64,000 bases of DNA from Tetmemena sp. SeJ-2015. Taxonomy: Eukaryota > Ciliophora > Spirotrichea > Sporadotrichida > Oxytrichidae. The DNA lies in assembly GCA_027382625.1 (NCBI GenBank), contig JAJKFJ010020752.1, forward strand, positions 1 through 64,000. The letters run 5' to 3'. Under the pieces are notes generated by a model. It was given only the letters and a program-made list of their open reading frames with translations, was not told the DNA's origin and did not search any database. A program made the position numbers and the translations under genes. Below, one piece after another: positions 30,801 to 41,521 of this stretch. Each line of letters opens with the position of its first letter. Position 1 is the stretch's first letter.

Positions 30801-31115
30801 CGCGCCCTGGCCTTCGCGCTGCAAAAGCTGGCCGATACCTATTACTTCGAGAAGAATCTCGACCAGGGCCGCCCGGTCGAAGAGCAGGCTCTGGGGATTC
30901 TGCGCTGGGTCCTGCAACAGGATCAGAACGATGCCTGGAACGTGATCGACCTTGTCACCGCGCTGGACCGCACCGCCAGCTATTACGACGACCGCTCGGC
31001 CTATTACCGCGAGGCGCTGACCCTTCTGGAGCAGCTTCAGGCCGAAGGGCGCCTGCCCTCGGACAGCTATCTGGAATGGATGACGAATTACCGCAATGCG
31101 CTTGGCATCCAGTAG
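27846..31115 (+). CDS. Secreted caspase-fold (peptidase C14) protein with TPR repeats, frameshifted
   Basis: A signal peptide (MLHPFSLHIVFLAF) opens the gene. The caspase-like domain shows a glycine-His motif GHGVALKG near 28115 (catalytic His) and IMLLDACRE near 28260 (catalytic Cys), then APNETASDGDGENSPFTSAL. After about 28650 a linker and an array of tetratricopeptide repeats follow: SYTQERIGDVYVAMGDRQSA, AYERLGDMMIAENDLDSAL, TYERIGDIYAAMGDVGSAL and SYERIGELYYGEGEYQGAL recur every 50 or so residues. The end is YLEWMTNYRNALGIQ at 31115. Frameshifts are numerous (27900-28270, 28900, 29170, 30160-30300, 30480-30730). About 1090 codons. Substrate and trigger are unknown; a signal peptide suggests action outside the cytoplasm. 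Confidence 0.75.
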
Positions 31116-31211
31116 CTCCGGCGGGGCCTTGCGCGCAGGCGGGGCGCGGGGCTTGGCAACCCCGGCGGAATCCCTGTAAGACGGGATGAACGGACATCAA
31201 GGGCCAGGGCG

Positions 31212-31867
31212 TTGAGCAATCCCGACAGTTTCATCGACGAGGTGACCGAAGAGGTCCGCCGCGACAAGCTTTTTGCGATGTTCCGCAAATATGGCTGGAT
31301 CGGCGTCGTCGCCATTCTTGCATCGTCGGCGGCACCGCGACGAACCATGTGCGAAGGGCCGGCGGCGAGCCGTGCCGAAGTCTTTGGCGATGCGGTGCTG
31401 GACGCGCTGGACCGCCGCGGGAACGGCGCACCGCGCTGCCGCCAAGCGGACGCAGGGTCACCGCGCCGGCCCCAACCCTCAAGCCCGCTCGGGCGGCGAG
31501 CCTGGCCGCGCTGGACCGGGTGCTTGCCGATACCGCGCTGGCCCCGGTTTATCGCGACCTCGCCGTGCTGCGCCGTGTAGGCGTCACCGGGGCCGACCAG
31601 CCCCTGGTCGACCGCCGCGCCGCGCTGGAAGGCATTGCCGTGGCCGGACGGCCCTATCGGGCGCTTGCGGCCGAGCAACTGGCCTATCTGCTGCTGGAAG
31701 AGGGCAAGACCGCCGAGGCGATTGCCGCGCTTCAGGCACTGACCCAGGCCAGCGATGCAACATCGGCGCTGAAATCGCGGGTCGGACAGGTGATCACCGT
31801 TCTGGGCGGCACGCCCGAGGCGGCCCCTGCCGAGGCGCCGGCGCAAGCCGCGCCTTCGGGCGGCTGA
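31212..31867 (+). CDS. YfgM-like membrane-anchored TPR protein
   Basis: A TTG at 31212 opens MSNPDSFIDEVTEEVRRDKL and FAMFRKYGWIGVVAIL, the usual N-terminus of the YfgM/TPR_21 family: a short cytoplasmic lead, one membrane helix and a periplasmic helical domain. After frameshifts around 31320-31500 the frame is clean (SLAALDRVLADTALAPVYRD, QLAYLLLEEGKTAEAIAALQ) to a Pro/Ala tail at 31867. In other bacteria YfgM associates with the Sec translocon and periplasmic chaperones. It precedes bamB and der, the standard order yfgM-bamB-der. Confidence 0.8.
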
Positions 31868-31914
31868 GGACCTTGGCGCATGGCCGGGATGAACGCCGGG
31901 GAAGGGCAAAGCAA

Positions 31915-33204
31915 GTGACGGTCAGACAGGCGAAACTCTGGGTGGCGGGCCTTGCGGCGGCCGGAATTCTTGCGGCCTGCCAGGAGAAGGAAGTCATCCT
32001 TCCCGGTGAGCGCATCTCGATCCGCGATGCGGTGGGCGTGCCTGAGGCCGAGCCTTGGGCCCCTGCGGGTGCCGCGATTTCTCTGCCGGGGTGCAGGCCA
32101 ATGCGACTGGGCGCAGCGCGGCGGCAATGTCCGCCATGGCGCCCGCATGCGGCGCTTTTCTGGGGGCGCCGCAACTGATCTGTCCGCATCGGTGGGCGCG
32201 GGCTCCCAGCCCCCAAGAACCGTTGGGGGCCGCGCCCCGTGGCGGGCGGCGGGTCTTCGGGGATGATTCCGGCGGACCGTGACGCCATTTCACCGGCGCG
32301 GCACTTGGTCCGACCTTCGCAAGTCGATCGCGGCGGCGGTGCTTCGGCGGCGGGCTTGCGGGGGATGCGGGCGGTCTTTGCACGACCGTCTATGGCGAGG
32401 TTTCCGCGCGATGGACGGGGCTTCGGGCGCGTGATCTGCGAAAAGGGGTCGAGGGCCCGGCCCGGGGGCCACGCCGTGGCCGAGGCACGGTCTATGTCGG
32501 GCCGTGACGTGGGCCTGGGCGATCGGCGCCGCCGATGGCAAGTGCAATGCGGGTTCGCTCGCCCGGCAAGGCGGGCTATCGGGGCAGTTCCGCGCCGACC
32601 GTGCCACCGCGTCCGCGATCTTCCGTCGAATGCCGGCGATCTGATGGCCGTGCTGCGCATCGGCGGCGGCACGAAGGTCTGGCAGGCCTCGCTTGCGGGC
32701 AAGCGGCTGGGCCGCGCCTATGCATCGAATTTCCCGATGTGACCGGCGATGCCGCGCTGGTCGGGGCGTCCTTTATGCAGGCACGGCGGCAGGCCGGACC
32801 GAGGCGATCGACGCTTCGAACGGCAAGCCGGTCTGGTCGCGGATGAAGGCGCGCTGGGGCCGCTGGTCGTGGCGGGGGGTCGGTCTTCATCGTGACCGAC
32901 GAGGCGCAGCTTGTCGCTGGACGCCGCCAAACGGCAATCCGGTCTGGGCCATCGACCTGCCTTATTACGAGCCGACCCGGAAGGTCGTGCGCCGCAGGCG
33001 ATCTATGCCCATTCGGGCCGGTCCTTGCGGGCGGGCGGATCTGGGTGGCCTCGTCCGACGGCCTTCTGCGCGCCTTCTCGCCGGTCGATGGCAAGCTGGT
33101 CTACTCGACCGAGATTCCGGGCGGCGCGGCGACACAACCTGCCGTCGCGGCCGGGACAAATTTTATGTCGTCTCGGAAAAGGGGAACTTCTGGCTTTCCG
33201 CTAA
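31915..33204 (+). CDS. bamB: Outer membrane assembly lipoprotein BamB (PQQ beta-propeller), frameshifted
   Basis: BamB is a lipoprotein of the BAM complex that inserts beta-barrel proteins in the outer membrane. The GTG at 31915 gives a signal peptide ending in the lipobox AAGILAAC. Propeller features are scattered through shifted frames: ANADWAQRGGNVRH near 32090, IFPSNAGDLMAVLRIGGG near 32640, TEAIDASNGKPVW, NPVWAIDLPYYEPTRKV, GGRIWVASSDGLLRAFSPVD and KLVYSTEIPGGAATQPAVAA. I count at least eight indels. The stop at 33202-33204 follows LLAFR. Length about 430 codons, normal. The next gene, der, is 60 bp on. Confidence 0.82.
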
Positions 33205-33264
33205 GGCGCGGGCGGTGTAAGGGGGCGCTTCCTTTCGTGCAGGCCCCTTCCTGAAGGCGTGATC

Positions 33265-34666
33265 ATGTCCTTTACCCTAGCCATTGTCGGTCGGCCCAAT
33301 GTCGGCAAGTCCACCTGTTAAACCGTTGGTGGGCGAAAACGGGCCCCTTGGTCGATGACCAGCCCGGGGACCCCGCGCCCCGGCGGGATGCCCCCCTTTC
33401 GCCCTCCTTTTCCCGGTGCAGGGGGGGCGAGGAAAATCCCAGCATCTTCGGGCCGGATCGGGGCTGAAAACGCGCGGTGGCATGGCCGATGTCCCTTTTC
33501 CTGATCGACGGGCGGGGGGGGCGTGACGCCTTCGGACAGCCCCTTCGCCGAGATCCTGCGCAAAAGGGCGCCCGGTTATCCTGGGTGTCAACAAGGGCCC
33601 GGGGGAAGGCCGGCATGCCGGCGCCTTGGGCCTATGCCCGGGTTGGGGGAGCCGGGCCCCCTGTCCGCCAACATGGGGAGGGATGGGGACCTTTACCCCC
33701 GCGCGGCCCTTTGAGGCGGCGACGCGCGAGGCCCAATCGCGCCCCCGGGTCACCTTTTGGAAGAAGAGCGGAGCTTGAGCCCCCCGGCCCCCCGCCCACG
33801 CCGCAGAAAAACCCCGCAATCCGGTGATCGGGGGCCCAATGCCGGCAAGTCGACGCTGGGGAACCCACCGGGCCAAGGGGTTTACCGGGCCGGAAGCCGG
33901 CATCACCCGCGACGCGATTTCGGTCAAGGCCGACTGGATGGGCACGCCGGTGCGGATCTGGGACACGGCGGGGATGCGCAAGAAGGCGCGGGTGACCGAG
34001 AAGCTGGAAAAGCTGTCGGTGGCGGATGGTCTGCGGGCGGTGCGCTTTGCCGAGGTCGTCGTCGTGCTGCTTGACGTCGAGATTCCCTTTGAGGTGCAGG
34101 ACCTGCGGATCGCGGATTACGCGGAAACCGAGGGGCGGGCGGTCGTCGTCGCGGTCAACAAATGGGACCTCGAGGACGAGAAGCAGGAAAAGCTGGCCGA
34201 GCTGAAAGAGATGTTCGAGCGGCTTTTGCCGCAGTTGCGCGGCGCGCCCTTGATCACCATTTCGGCCCGTACCGGGCGGGGGATGGACCGGCTGCATGAC
34301 GCCATCATCCGGGCGCATGACACCTGGAATGCCCGGGTACCAACGGCGCGGCTGAATTCCTGGCTGGGCCGATGACCGAGGCGCTTTCCCCGCCGGCCCA
34401 GGGGGGCACCGGATCAAGCTCCCGCTTATAACCCAGGCCAAACCCGCCCGCCGGGTTTCGTGGTGAAATGCTCGCGGCCCGACGAATTGCCGGAAAGCTA
34501 CAAGCGCTATCTGGTCAATGGATTGCGCGACCATTTCGACATGCCGGGCACGCCGATCCGGCTGTATTTCCGTAGCCAGGGCGACCAGAACCCCTGGAAG
34601 GAACGCAAGTTCCACACGCCCAGCCGCTTGCGCAAGCACAAGGAAAAGAACACCGGCAAGGATTGA
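33265..34666 (+). CDS. der: GTPase Der (EngA), first domain corrupted
   Basis: Der is an essential tandem-GTPase for 50S ribosome assembly. The start [17 protein letters not shown] holds the first G1 motif. About 33290-33840 is corrupted by homopolymers, but faint MADVSLFLIDG-like and [17 protein letters not shown] pieces mark the first GTPase domain. The second is clean: RPNAGKSTL (G1), [32 protein letters not shown] (G3), [17 protein letters not shown] (G4) and [16 protein letters not shown] (G5). The KH-like C-terminus is intact after a slip near 34370: [42 protein letters not shown]. Confidence 0.9.
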
Positions 34667-34668
34667 AG

Positions 34669-34693
34669 GCCGGGTTTTCGTCGCAAACCCGGC
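34669..34693. terminator. Hairpin between convergent der and glycosyltransferase genes
   Basis: A perfect 9-bp stem, GCCGGGTTT at 34669-34677 and AAACCCGGC at 34685-34693, with a 7-base loop, fills the gap between the two stops (34666 and 34697). Either strand could use it, though neither side has a long T run. Confidence 0.6.
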
Positions 34694-34696
34694 TGG

Positions 34697-36439
34697 CTAT
34701 TCGGCCGCTGCGGCCGCTTCCTCCCCGGTGACCCAGGCCTCGCGCAAGGCCCAGTCGCGGCGTTCCTTGAAAACCTGGTCCTGAACCAGCGCCGCGATCC
34801 GCGCCGAATGGGCCGTGCAGGCGGCTTCATGCAAGTCCATCAGGATCTTGTCCTTGGCAAGATGGGCCTTTTGCCAGGCTTTGGCACGCTTAAGCTGCGC
34901 TGTATAACCTGTTGAAAAGTCGTCCATCTTGTTGCGCTGGCGCCAATAGGTGCGGCTGACCTGCTTGCCCGTCACCACCACATCGCCGCGATACATCTTG
35001 GCCAGATAGCTGTCGAGCGAGCGCAGCGGGAAATGCTCAAGTCGGACCAGATCAAAGCTGCCGCGGCAGTCATGCCCGTTCTCGCCACGATCGGCCATGA
35101 AATGCCCGGTCGGTCTGCCGGAACCGTCCAGCCAGCGGATCGGCCCCAGATCGCCCCGCATGTCGGGCCGGTGATTGCGCAGCTTCTCGACGCGCTCGGA
35201 CAGGCGCACGATCGACTTGACCCCGCGCCGTGACTTGAACTTGCCGGGGGTCAGGGTTTGGTGGCCGGGGAAAAGCTCGGTCATCCAGCCGGGTTCGAAA
35301 TGTTCATGGCCGTTGCAGCCATGATTGACCTCGGAGACCGAGATCACATCGAAAGCCCCGGTGGCGGCGAACAGCGCCTTCAGCGTGTGGTCGCCGATGG
35401 TCACGTTCAGGAACTCGTCCACATCCATCGAGATGAAGACATCAGCCTGACGCATGGCGGGCAGGTGATGGGCGTAGGCCAAGGCGATGGGCTGGAAAGC
35501 CGGGCTGCCTTGCAGGATCGCCGGGTTGGGCAGGTGCTGGACATGGCCAAGGGCGGCCAGCCGGTCAAGGATCAGGTCGGTGCCATCCGAACAGTCATTT
35601 GTGAAGACCGTGATGTCGGTCACGCCCATCGCCTTGTGCCAGGCAACCCATTCCAGGATAAAGGGGCCTTCATCTTCATGCAGGTGGCGACGAAGACGCG
35701 TGGATCGGCAATTGGCCAGGACTGGAATTCGCGAGGCGGATAGGGCAGCGTGGCGGGCAGGGCCGCGCGTTCCAGAAGCTGGACGGTCGAATCCTCCTTA
35801 TTCTCCGCAGCAAGGGTCAGGCCCTTGGCCGCCAGTGTCGCAAGGATGAGGGCCAGCCCGTCTTCGCCATAGACCTTGGGATGGAACTCGACCACCATGG
35901 CGCGCACGCCCGACAGGTCGGCCCCGTCGAAAAGCCCCATTTCGCCGCCCTCGATATCCGAGACGATGACCGTGGGGTTCACTTCGGCGATCAGCTCTTT
36001 CAGACCCCAGCGGCGCAGGCTGACCTTGCGGGAATAGGCGCGGCTGTCGGGTTCCATCGACGAGGCCCAGAAATCGGGCCGCAGGTAGAAGTCGATCTCC
36101 GGCCATCTTCGGCGGTCGCTACACCATTGCGCAGATCCACCGTGTTGACGCCGTTCAGAAGGTGGGTCTCGCGGATCAGCGGGATCAGGTCGGGATTGGC
36201 CTCGATCGTGGTGACGCTTTCAATGCCCGGTATCAGCGCCGCGACGGTGGACAGCAGCCCACCCCTGCGCCCAGTTCCAAGACCCGGTCGCCGGGCCGCA
36301 GGATGCGCCGGAGGTTGGCGCATTCGCCGCCCTCATAGCGGTTGTTGCGCATCGGGCGCTCGATCTTGGGCGTGATGATCGAGGGAACGAAGGGAACCCT
36401 GATGCCCGAGGTGGTAAGGATCTCGTCATAGTGCAGCAT
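34697..36439 (-). CDS. FkbM-type methyltransferase fused to family 2 glycosyltransferase
   Basis: One long reading in two domains. Residues about 1-240 are a SAM methyltransferase: MLHYDEILTTSGIRVPFVPS, motif I RVLELGAGVG (about residue 55), VTTIEANPDLIPLI and the FkbM-like VIVSDIEGGEMGLFDGADL. Residues about 250-575 are a GT2-type transferase: DPRVFVATCMKDEGPF-like start, MGVTDITVFTNDCSDGTDLI, then SMDVDEFLNV (the DxD-like metal site), NHGCNGHEHFEPGWMTELFP and LEHFPLRSLDSYLAKMYRGD. Frameshifts at about 36105, 36270 and 35675 interrupt it; there is no sign of an intergenic gap, so I read a natural fusion. Likely a surface polysaccharide or glycan modification enzyme; acceptor unknown. Confidence 0.75.
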
Positions 36440-36575
36440 CGGCTCGACCTCTGGCCCCAGGGGGCGCGCCGTCGCTGCGGGCGGCCCCAAGCGGCATACC
36501 CGGCCTTTCCGGCCGGTTGTTTCCTTGGTCGAAACTATGCGCAGGCGCGCGCGACGCGGTCAAGCCGCGCCGGGG

Positions 36576-37852
36576 TCAGACCAGCGTGCCTTCGGCGAAA
36601 TCCGGGTCTTGCCGCCCAGATAGGGATGCAGGGCCACGGGCAGATCGACCGAGCCATCTTGCTGCTGGCCGTTTTCCAGCACCGCGATCAGGCAGCGCCC
36701 GACCGCAAGGCCCGAGCCGTTCAGCGTGGCCACGAAATCGGGCTTGCCGCCTGCGGGGCGGTAGCGGGCGTTCATGCGACGGGCCTGAAAGTCGCCGCAG
36801 ACCGAGACCGACGAGATTTCGCGGTAGCGGTTCTGGCCGGGGAGCCAGACTTCGAGATCGTGGGTCTTCTGCGCGCCAAAGCCCATGTCGCCGGTGCAAA
36901 GGACGATGGTCCGGAAGGGCAGGCCAAGCTTTTGCAAGATGGCTTCGGCGCATCCGGTCATGCGTTCGTGTTCGGCCATCGAGGTTTCGGCGGTGGTGAT
37001 CGAGACCATTTCCACCTTTTCGAACTGGTGCTGGCGGAGCATTCCGGTGGTGTCCTTGCCCGCCGAACCGGCCTCGGACCGGAAGCATTGGGTATGGGCG
37101 GTCATGCGGATGGGCAGGGCGGATTCGTCGAGGATGTCGCCTGCGACGGTGTTGGTCAGCGTGACCTCGGAGGTGGGGACGAGCCACCAGCCGTTGGTGG
37201 TCTGATAGCTGTCCTCGGCGAATTTCGGGAGCTGGTTGGTGCCATACATCGCCTCGTCCTTGACGAGGACGGGGGTCCACATCTCGGTCAGCCCGTGTTC
37301 GGAGATGTGGGTGTCGAGCATGAATTGCGCCAGTGCGCGGTGGACGCGGATCACGGCACCCTTGAGGACGACGAAGCGCGCGCCCGAGAGTTTGGCGGCG
37401 GTTTCGAAATCCATCGCCGGTTTGACGCCCGCGATGTCGAAATGTTCGACGGGGGTGAAGTCGAAGGCCCGCGGGGTGCCCCAGCGGCGGATTTCGACGT
37501 TGTCGTCTTCGTCCTTGCCGGTCGGAAACTTCGGCGTGGGGAGGTTGGGGATGCGCATCAGCATGTCGCGCAGGCGGGCATCTTGGGCCTCAGCCTCGCG
37601 GTCAGGCGCGAATCTCGGCCTTTTTATCGGCCACGAGGGCGCGGAGGCGTTCGAATTCGGCATCGTCCGCGGGCTTTCGCGGCGCCCACTTCTTTCGAGG
37701 CGCGGTTCTTGTTCGGCGGTGGCGGTCTCGGCGGCCTGAATCTTGGCGCGGCGGTCGGCGTCCAGGGCCAGCATTCCCGGCGAGGCGGCGGGCAGGCCGC
37801 CGGCCGCGCCGCACGGTCGGCGGGATTTTCGCGATGGGGCGATATCGTGCAT
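36576..37852 (-). CDS. serS: Seryl-tRNA synthetase
   Basis: Class II synthetase charging tRNA-Ser. The ATG at 37852 gives MHDIA, and the N-terminal coiled-coil arm is readable in pieces ([39 protein letters not shown]). The catalytic core is clean: [11 protein letters not shown] (motif 1 region), [52 protein letters not shown] read as motif 2 around CFRSEAG and HQFEKVEM, and motif 3 with [21 protein letters not shown] slip in the last 15 codons gives the end FAEGTLV and a TGA at 36576-36578. About 425 residues. Confidence 0.92.
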
Positions 37853-38168
37853 GGCGCGCTGCCCCCGAACAGAGTGTCGGCGCCTTATGCCAGATGGGGC
37901 GAGACGGGGGAAGGGCGCTTGTCTTGCGGCAAGGCAGGCGGCTGTCCGCGCCAAATCAATGGCTTGTGGGCGATCCAGGCTGGATTTTCCCGACCTTGGG
38001 CCTGGCCGTGCGTGGCAATCGTGCCGTACGGGCGGACGCGGTGGCCCCGACCGCCACGCTTCGCCACGGCCTGACACGGCGCCAGCCCGATGATTTGGTG
38101 CTGCGGTCCCTCTGGCATCGCGACGCAAAACCCCTTACATGGTCCGCGACGCTGAAAGAGGACCACAG

Positions 38169-38502
38169 ATGTTTGCAACCCCCGCCTTCGCCCAGGCTGC
38201 CGGTGCCGCCGCCGGTGCGCCGTCGATCCTGAACTCGTTCTCATCCCGATGGTGCTGGTGTTCGGATCATGTATTTCCTGATGATCCGCCCGCAGCAGAA
38301 GAAGATGAAGCAGCACAAGGCGATGATCGACGCGCTGCGCCGGGGGGATCAGGTGGTCACGCAGGCGGCTTCTGGGCAAAAGTCTCCAAGGTGCAGGAAG
38401 ACGGCATGGTCGAGGTGGAAATCGCCGATGGCTGTGAAGGTAGGATCTGCGCATCACAGCACGTGGAATGTGCTGAACAAGACCGAACCCGCCGCCGCCT
38501 AG
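38169..38502 (+). CDS. yajC: Preprotein translocase subunit YajC (frameshifted)
   Basis: YajC is a small single-span partner of SecDF. Order: MFATPAFAQAAGAAAGAPS, a membrane helix that restarts after a slip as MYFLMIRPQQKKMKQHKAMI (the family signature), DALRRGDQVVTQ, VSKVQEDGMVEVEIADG and an end LNKTEPAAA at 38500-38502. Three single-base slips are needed. About 110 residues. The 316-bp gap between the serS and yajC starts (37853-38168) has no gene that I can support and should hold two divergent promoters. Confidence 0.88.
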
Positions 38503-38512
38503 GCCAGAAGAC

Positions 38513-40146
38513 ATGACCCGATCTTCGCTGTGAAGCGCCTCTATGCCGCCGTCGCCTTGCTGGGATGGTCGCTGCCGAAACGTTCTATGGCACGGTCGAG
38601 TCCTAATGACGCCGTGCCGAAATCGAGAAGGCCAATGGGTAGAACGCCGGACAGTGAACTGGCGCCGATCGCGCTGGCGGATTGGCCGAACTGGCTGCCC
38701 TCGTCGCTGATGAATCTGGGCCTCGACCTGCGGGGCGGGGCGCATCTACTGGGCCGGGTCGAACTGGCAGATGTCTACAAGGCGCGGATGGATGCGCTCT
38801 GGCCCGAAGTGCGTGACGCGATGCGCGATCTGCGCGATCAGGTCGGCGCCGTGCGCCGGGCGCCTGCGCCGGATGGGACGCTGCGCGTGACGCTGTCAGA
38901 GCCTGCGGGCATGGCGGCGGCAATCGAGGCGGCGCGCACGCGGGGCAGCTTGTCATCAGCCCAATGACGGTGTCGGCAATCGACGCTGGATGTGCGCCGA
39001 TGGCGCGATATGGTGATCACCCGTCCGAAGCCGAACAGCGCGCCACCGACGACCGCACGATGCAACAGAGCCTTGAGATCATCCGCACCCGGGTTGACCA
39101 GGCGGGGACCCGCGAGCCGACGATCCAGCGCGAGGGCAGCGACCGTATCCTGATCCAGGTGCCGGGCATCGGATCGGCGACCGAGTTGAAGCAGTTGATC
39201 GGCACGACCGCGAAGCTGACCTTCAACCCGGTGGTGCGCACCACGACAAATGCGAATGAAAGCCCCGGCGCGCGCAACCTTCTGCTGCCGTCGCGCGAAC
39301 AGAAGGGGGTGTTTTACGTCATCGAGGAGACGCCCGTCGTCTCGGGCGAAGAACTGACCGATGCGCAGCCCTCGTTCGACCAGAACAACCGTCCTGCGGT
39401 GAGTTTCCGGTTCGACGGCACCGGCGCGCGCCGATTACACCGCCGCCAATATCGGCGCGCCTTTCGCCATCGTGCTGGATGGCAAGGTGATTTCGGCCCC
39501 CGTGATCCAGAGCCATATCGCGGGCGGATCGGGGATCATCACCGGCAATTTCACCGTCGAAGAGGCCAACCGTCTGGCGGTGCTTCTGTCGGCGGGGGCG
39601 CTGCCTGCGACGATGAATTTCCTGGAAGAGCGGACCATCGGGCCGGAACTGGGCGCGGATTCGATCGCGGCGGGCAAGACGGCCGCGGTGATCGGCCTGG
39701 TCTGGTTGCGGGCTATATGATCGCCTCTTACGGATTGTTCGGGACATTCGCGGTCATGGCCCTGTCGGTGAACCTGTTCCTGCTGGTGGCGATCCTGTCT
39801 AGCATCGGGGCCACGCTGACGCTGCCCGGCATCGCGGGGCTTGTGCTGACCATTGGGCATGGCGGTCGATGCCCAGCGGCAGCGACCCGGCCGAAACCGC
39901 CGCGCGGGCATGGCGCCCGGCCGGGCGCTGGATGCAGGCTTCGAGCGCGCCTTCTCGGCGATCATGGACTCGAACGTCCCCGGGGCTTCTGGTCGCGCTG
40001 ATCATGTTCTCATCGGCTCGGGCGCGGTGCGCGGCTTGCGGTGCAACCTCGTGGGCATCCTGACGTCGATTTACCGCCGTCTATGTGACGCGGCTGATCA
40101 TCGAGCTGTACATCGCCTGGCGCCGCCCAAGGCAATCGTGGTCTAA
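38513..40146 (+). CDS. secD: Protein translocase subunit SecD (frameshifted)
   Basis: SecD uses the proton motive force to aid late stages of Sec export. Recognisable parts: NLGLDLRGGAHLLGRVELAD (the D1 signature LGLDLRGG), RTMQQSLEIIRTRVDQAGTREPTIQRE read around IRTRVDQAGTREP, QVPGIGSATELKQLIGTTA, the periplasmic part SFDQNNRPAVSFRFDGTGA, AIVLDGKVISAPVIQSHIAG, and the membrane part [58 protein letters not shown]-like. Slips occur near 38540-38640, 38955, 39430, 39705, 39860 and 39975-40080. The exact start is lost in the first slips; 38513 is the best ATG. The stop follows KAIVV. Confidence 0.9.
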
Positions 40147-40159
40147 GGGGAGAATACTC

Positions 40160-41126
40160 ATGGCTGGCTTTCTGAAACTTGTCCCCACCTACACCAAGAT
40201 CGACTTCTTCAAGTGGCAGTTCCTGACTTCGGTCTGTGGGCCCTTGCGTCGGTCGTGTCGTCGTCCTTGTCCTGACCGTGGGGCTGAATTTCGGCATCGA
40301 CTTCAAGGGCGGAACCACGATCCGCACCGAAAGCACGACGGCGGTCGATGTCGGCGCCTATCGCGAAGCGCTGGCCAAGCTGGACCTGAGCGATGTCACC
40401 ATCACCGAGGTCAACGACCCCTCGTTCCGGCTGATCAGCATGTCGCGCAGATCCGCATCGGGCCGAAGGAAGGCGAAGAGGCGGTGACGCCCGAATCCAT
40501 CGCCGCGCTGGAAGCCGCGCTGACCCAGATCGACCCGCCATCACCTTCCGGCGGTGGAATCGGTCGGACCCAAGGTCTCAGCCGAGCTGATCTGGAAGGC
40601 GCTGCTTTCCGTCGCGGCGGCTTCGGCGGGCCATCCTGATCTATGTCTGGATGCGCTTGAATGGCAGTTCGCGTGGGCGCGTTCGCGCGCTGGTTCATGA
40701 CGTGTTTGTCACCTCGGCGTCTTTGCGCTGTTCCAGATCAAGTTCGACCTGACCATCGTGGCGGCGCTGCTGACCATCCTTGGCTATTCGATCAACGATA
40801 CGGTGGTGGTGTTCGACCGGTTGCGCGAGAACTTGCAGAAATACAAGACCATGCCGCTGCGCGAGATGATGAACCTGACCGCGAACGAGACGCTGAGCCG
40901 CACGATCATGACCGCGACGACGACCTTCCTGTCGCTCTTGGTTCTGTTCATCTTTGGCGGCGACGTGATCCGCGGCTTCGTCTTCGCGATGCTGTTCGGC
41001 GTGGTGATCGGCACCTATTCTACGCTTTACGTCGCGAAGAACATCGTCCTGTTCCTGGGCGTGGATCGCGGCGACAAGCCGAAGAAATCGGTCACGCCCG
41101 ACGAATTCGCCAAGGTCGACGCCTGA
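40160..41126 (+). CDS. secF: Protein translocase subunit SecF (frameshifted)
   Basis: The partner of SecD. The start MAGFLKLVPTYTKIDFFKWQ is clear. After a slip near 40230: LVLTVGLNFGIDFKGGTTIR (the SecF signature GIDFKGGT), REALAKLDLSDVTITEVND, QIRIGPKEGEEAVTPESIAA; after more slips (about 40440, 40545, 40630, 40700) the last third is clean: FDLTIVAALLTILGYSINDT, VVVFDRLRENLQKYK, TATTTFLSLLVLFIFGGDVI and a tail KKSVTPDEFAKVDA. The stop at 41124-41126 is 13 bp before the DUF498 gene, so yajC-secD-secF-DUF498 form one operon. Confidence 0.92.
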
Positions 41127-41139
41127 ACGGGGGGCCGCG

Positions 41140-41492
41140 ATGCGCCTGACCGAGATCAGCTATGACACGGCCAGGCCGGTCGAGGGCTATGGCCCGGGCT
41201 TCTTCCGCATCGGCGGGCATGTGCTGCGCGGGGCCTGCCTGATCACCCCGTGGGATGCCGGACCCTGGGGCGGGCTGGAGGATGTGGCGGCGCCTTTGGC
41301 CCTGGCGCCGGACGACGTGCTGTTCTGGGCATGGGCAAGGAGGGTCGCCATGCCCCGGCCGAATTCCGCGCCGCGCTGGAAGAGGCGGGATCGGGTCGAG
41401 GTTATGGCCTCTCCCGGGCCCCCTGCCGGACCTATAACGTGCTTCTGTCCGAGGGCCGCCGCATCGCCCTGGCGGTGCTGCCGGTCGGCTGA
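41140..41492 (+). CDS. Mth938-like (DUF498) domain protein
   Basis: A 117-residue protein of the Mth938/DUF498 fold, often found next to secDF. The ends are clean: MRLTEISYDTARPVEGYGPG, GGHVLRGACLITPWDAGPWG, APLALAPDDVLF and, after two compensating slips (about 41325 and 41395), CRTYNVLLSEGRRIALAVLP and a stop at 41490-41492. Human NDUFAF3, an assembly factor of complex I, shares this fold; the bacterial role is open. The tail-to-tail neighbour is xthA, 29 bp away. Confidence 0.85.
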
Positions 41493-41521
41493 CCTTTTCT
41501 CCCGGATGGGCCGGGGCCGCC

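Noticed and set aside
37885..38745. A long minus-strand frame across the serS-yajC gap and yajC
   Set aside because: It overlaps clear yajC and secD coding sequence on the other strand and has no recognisable domain.
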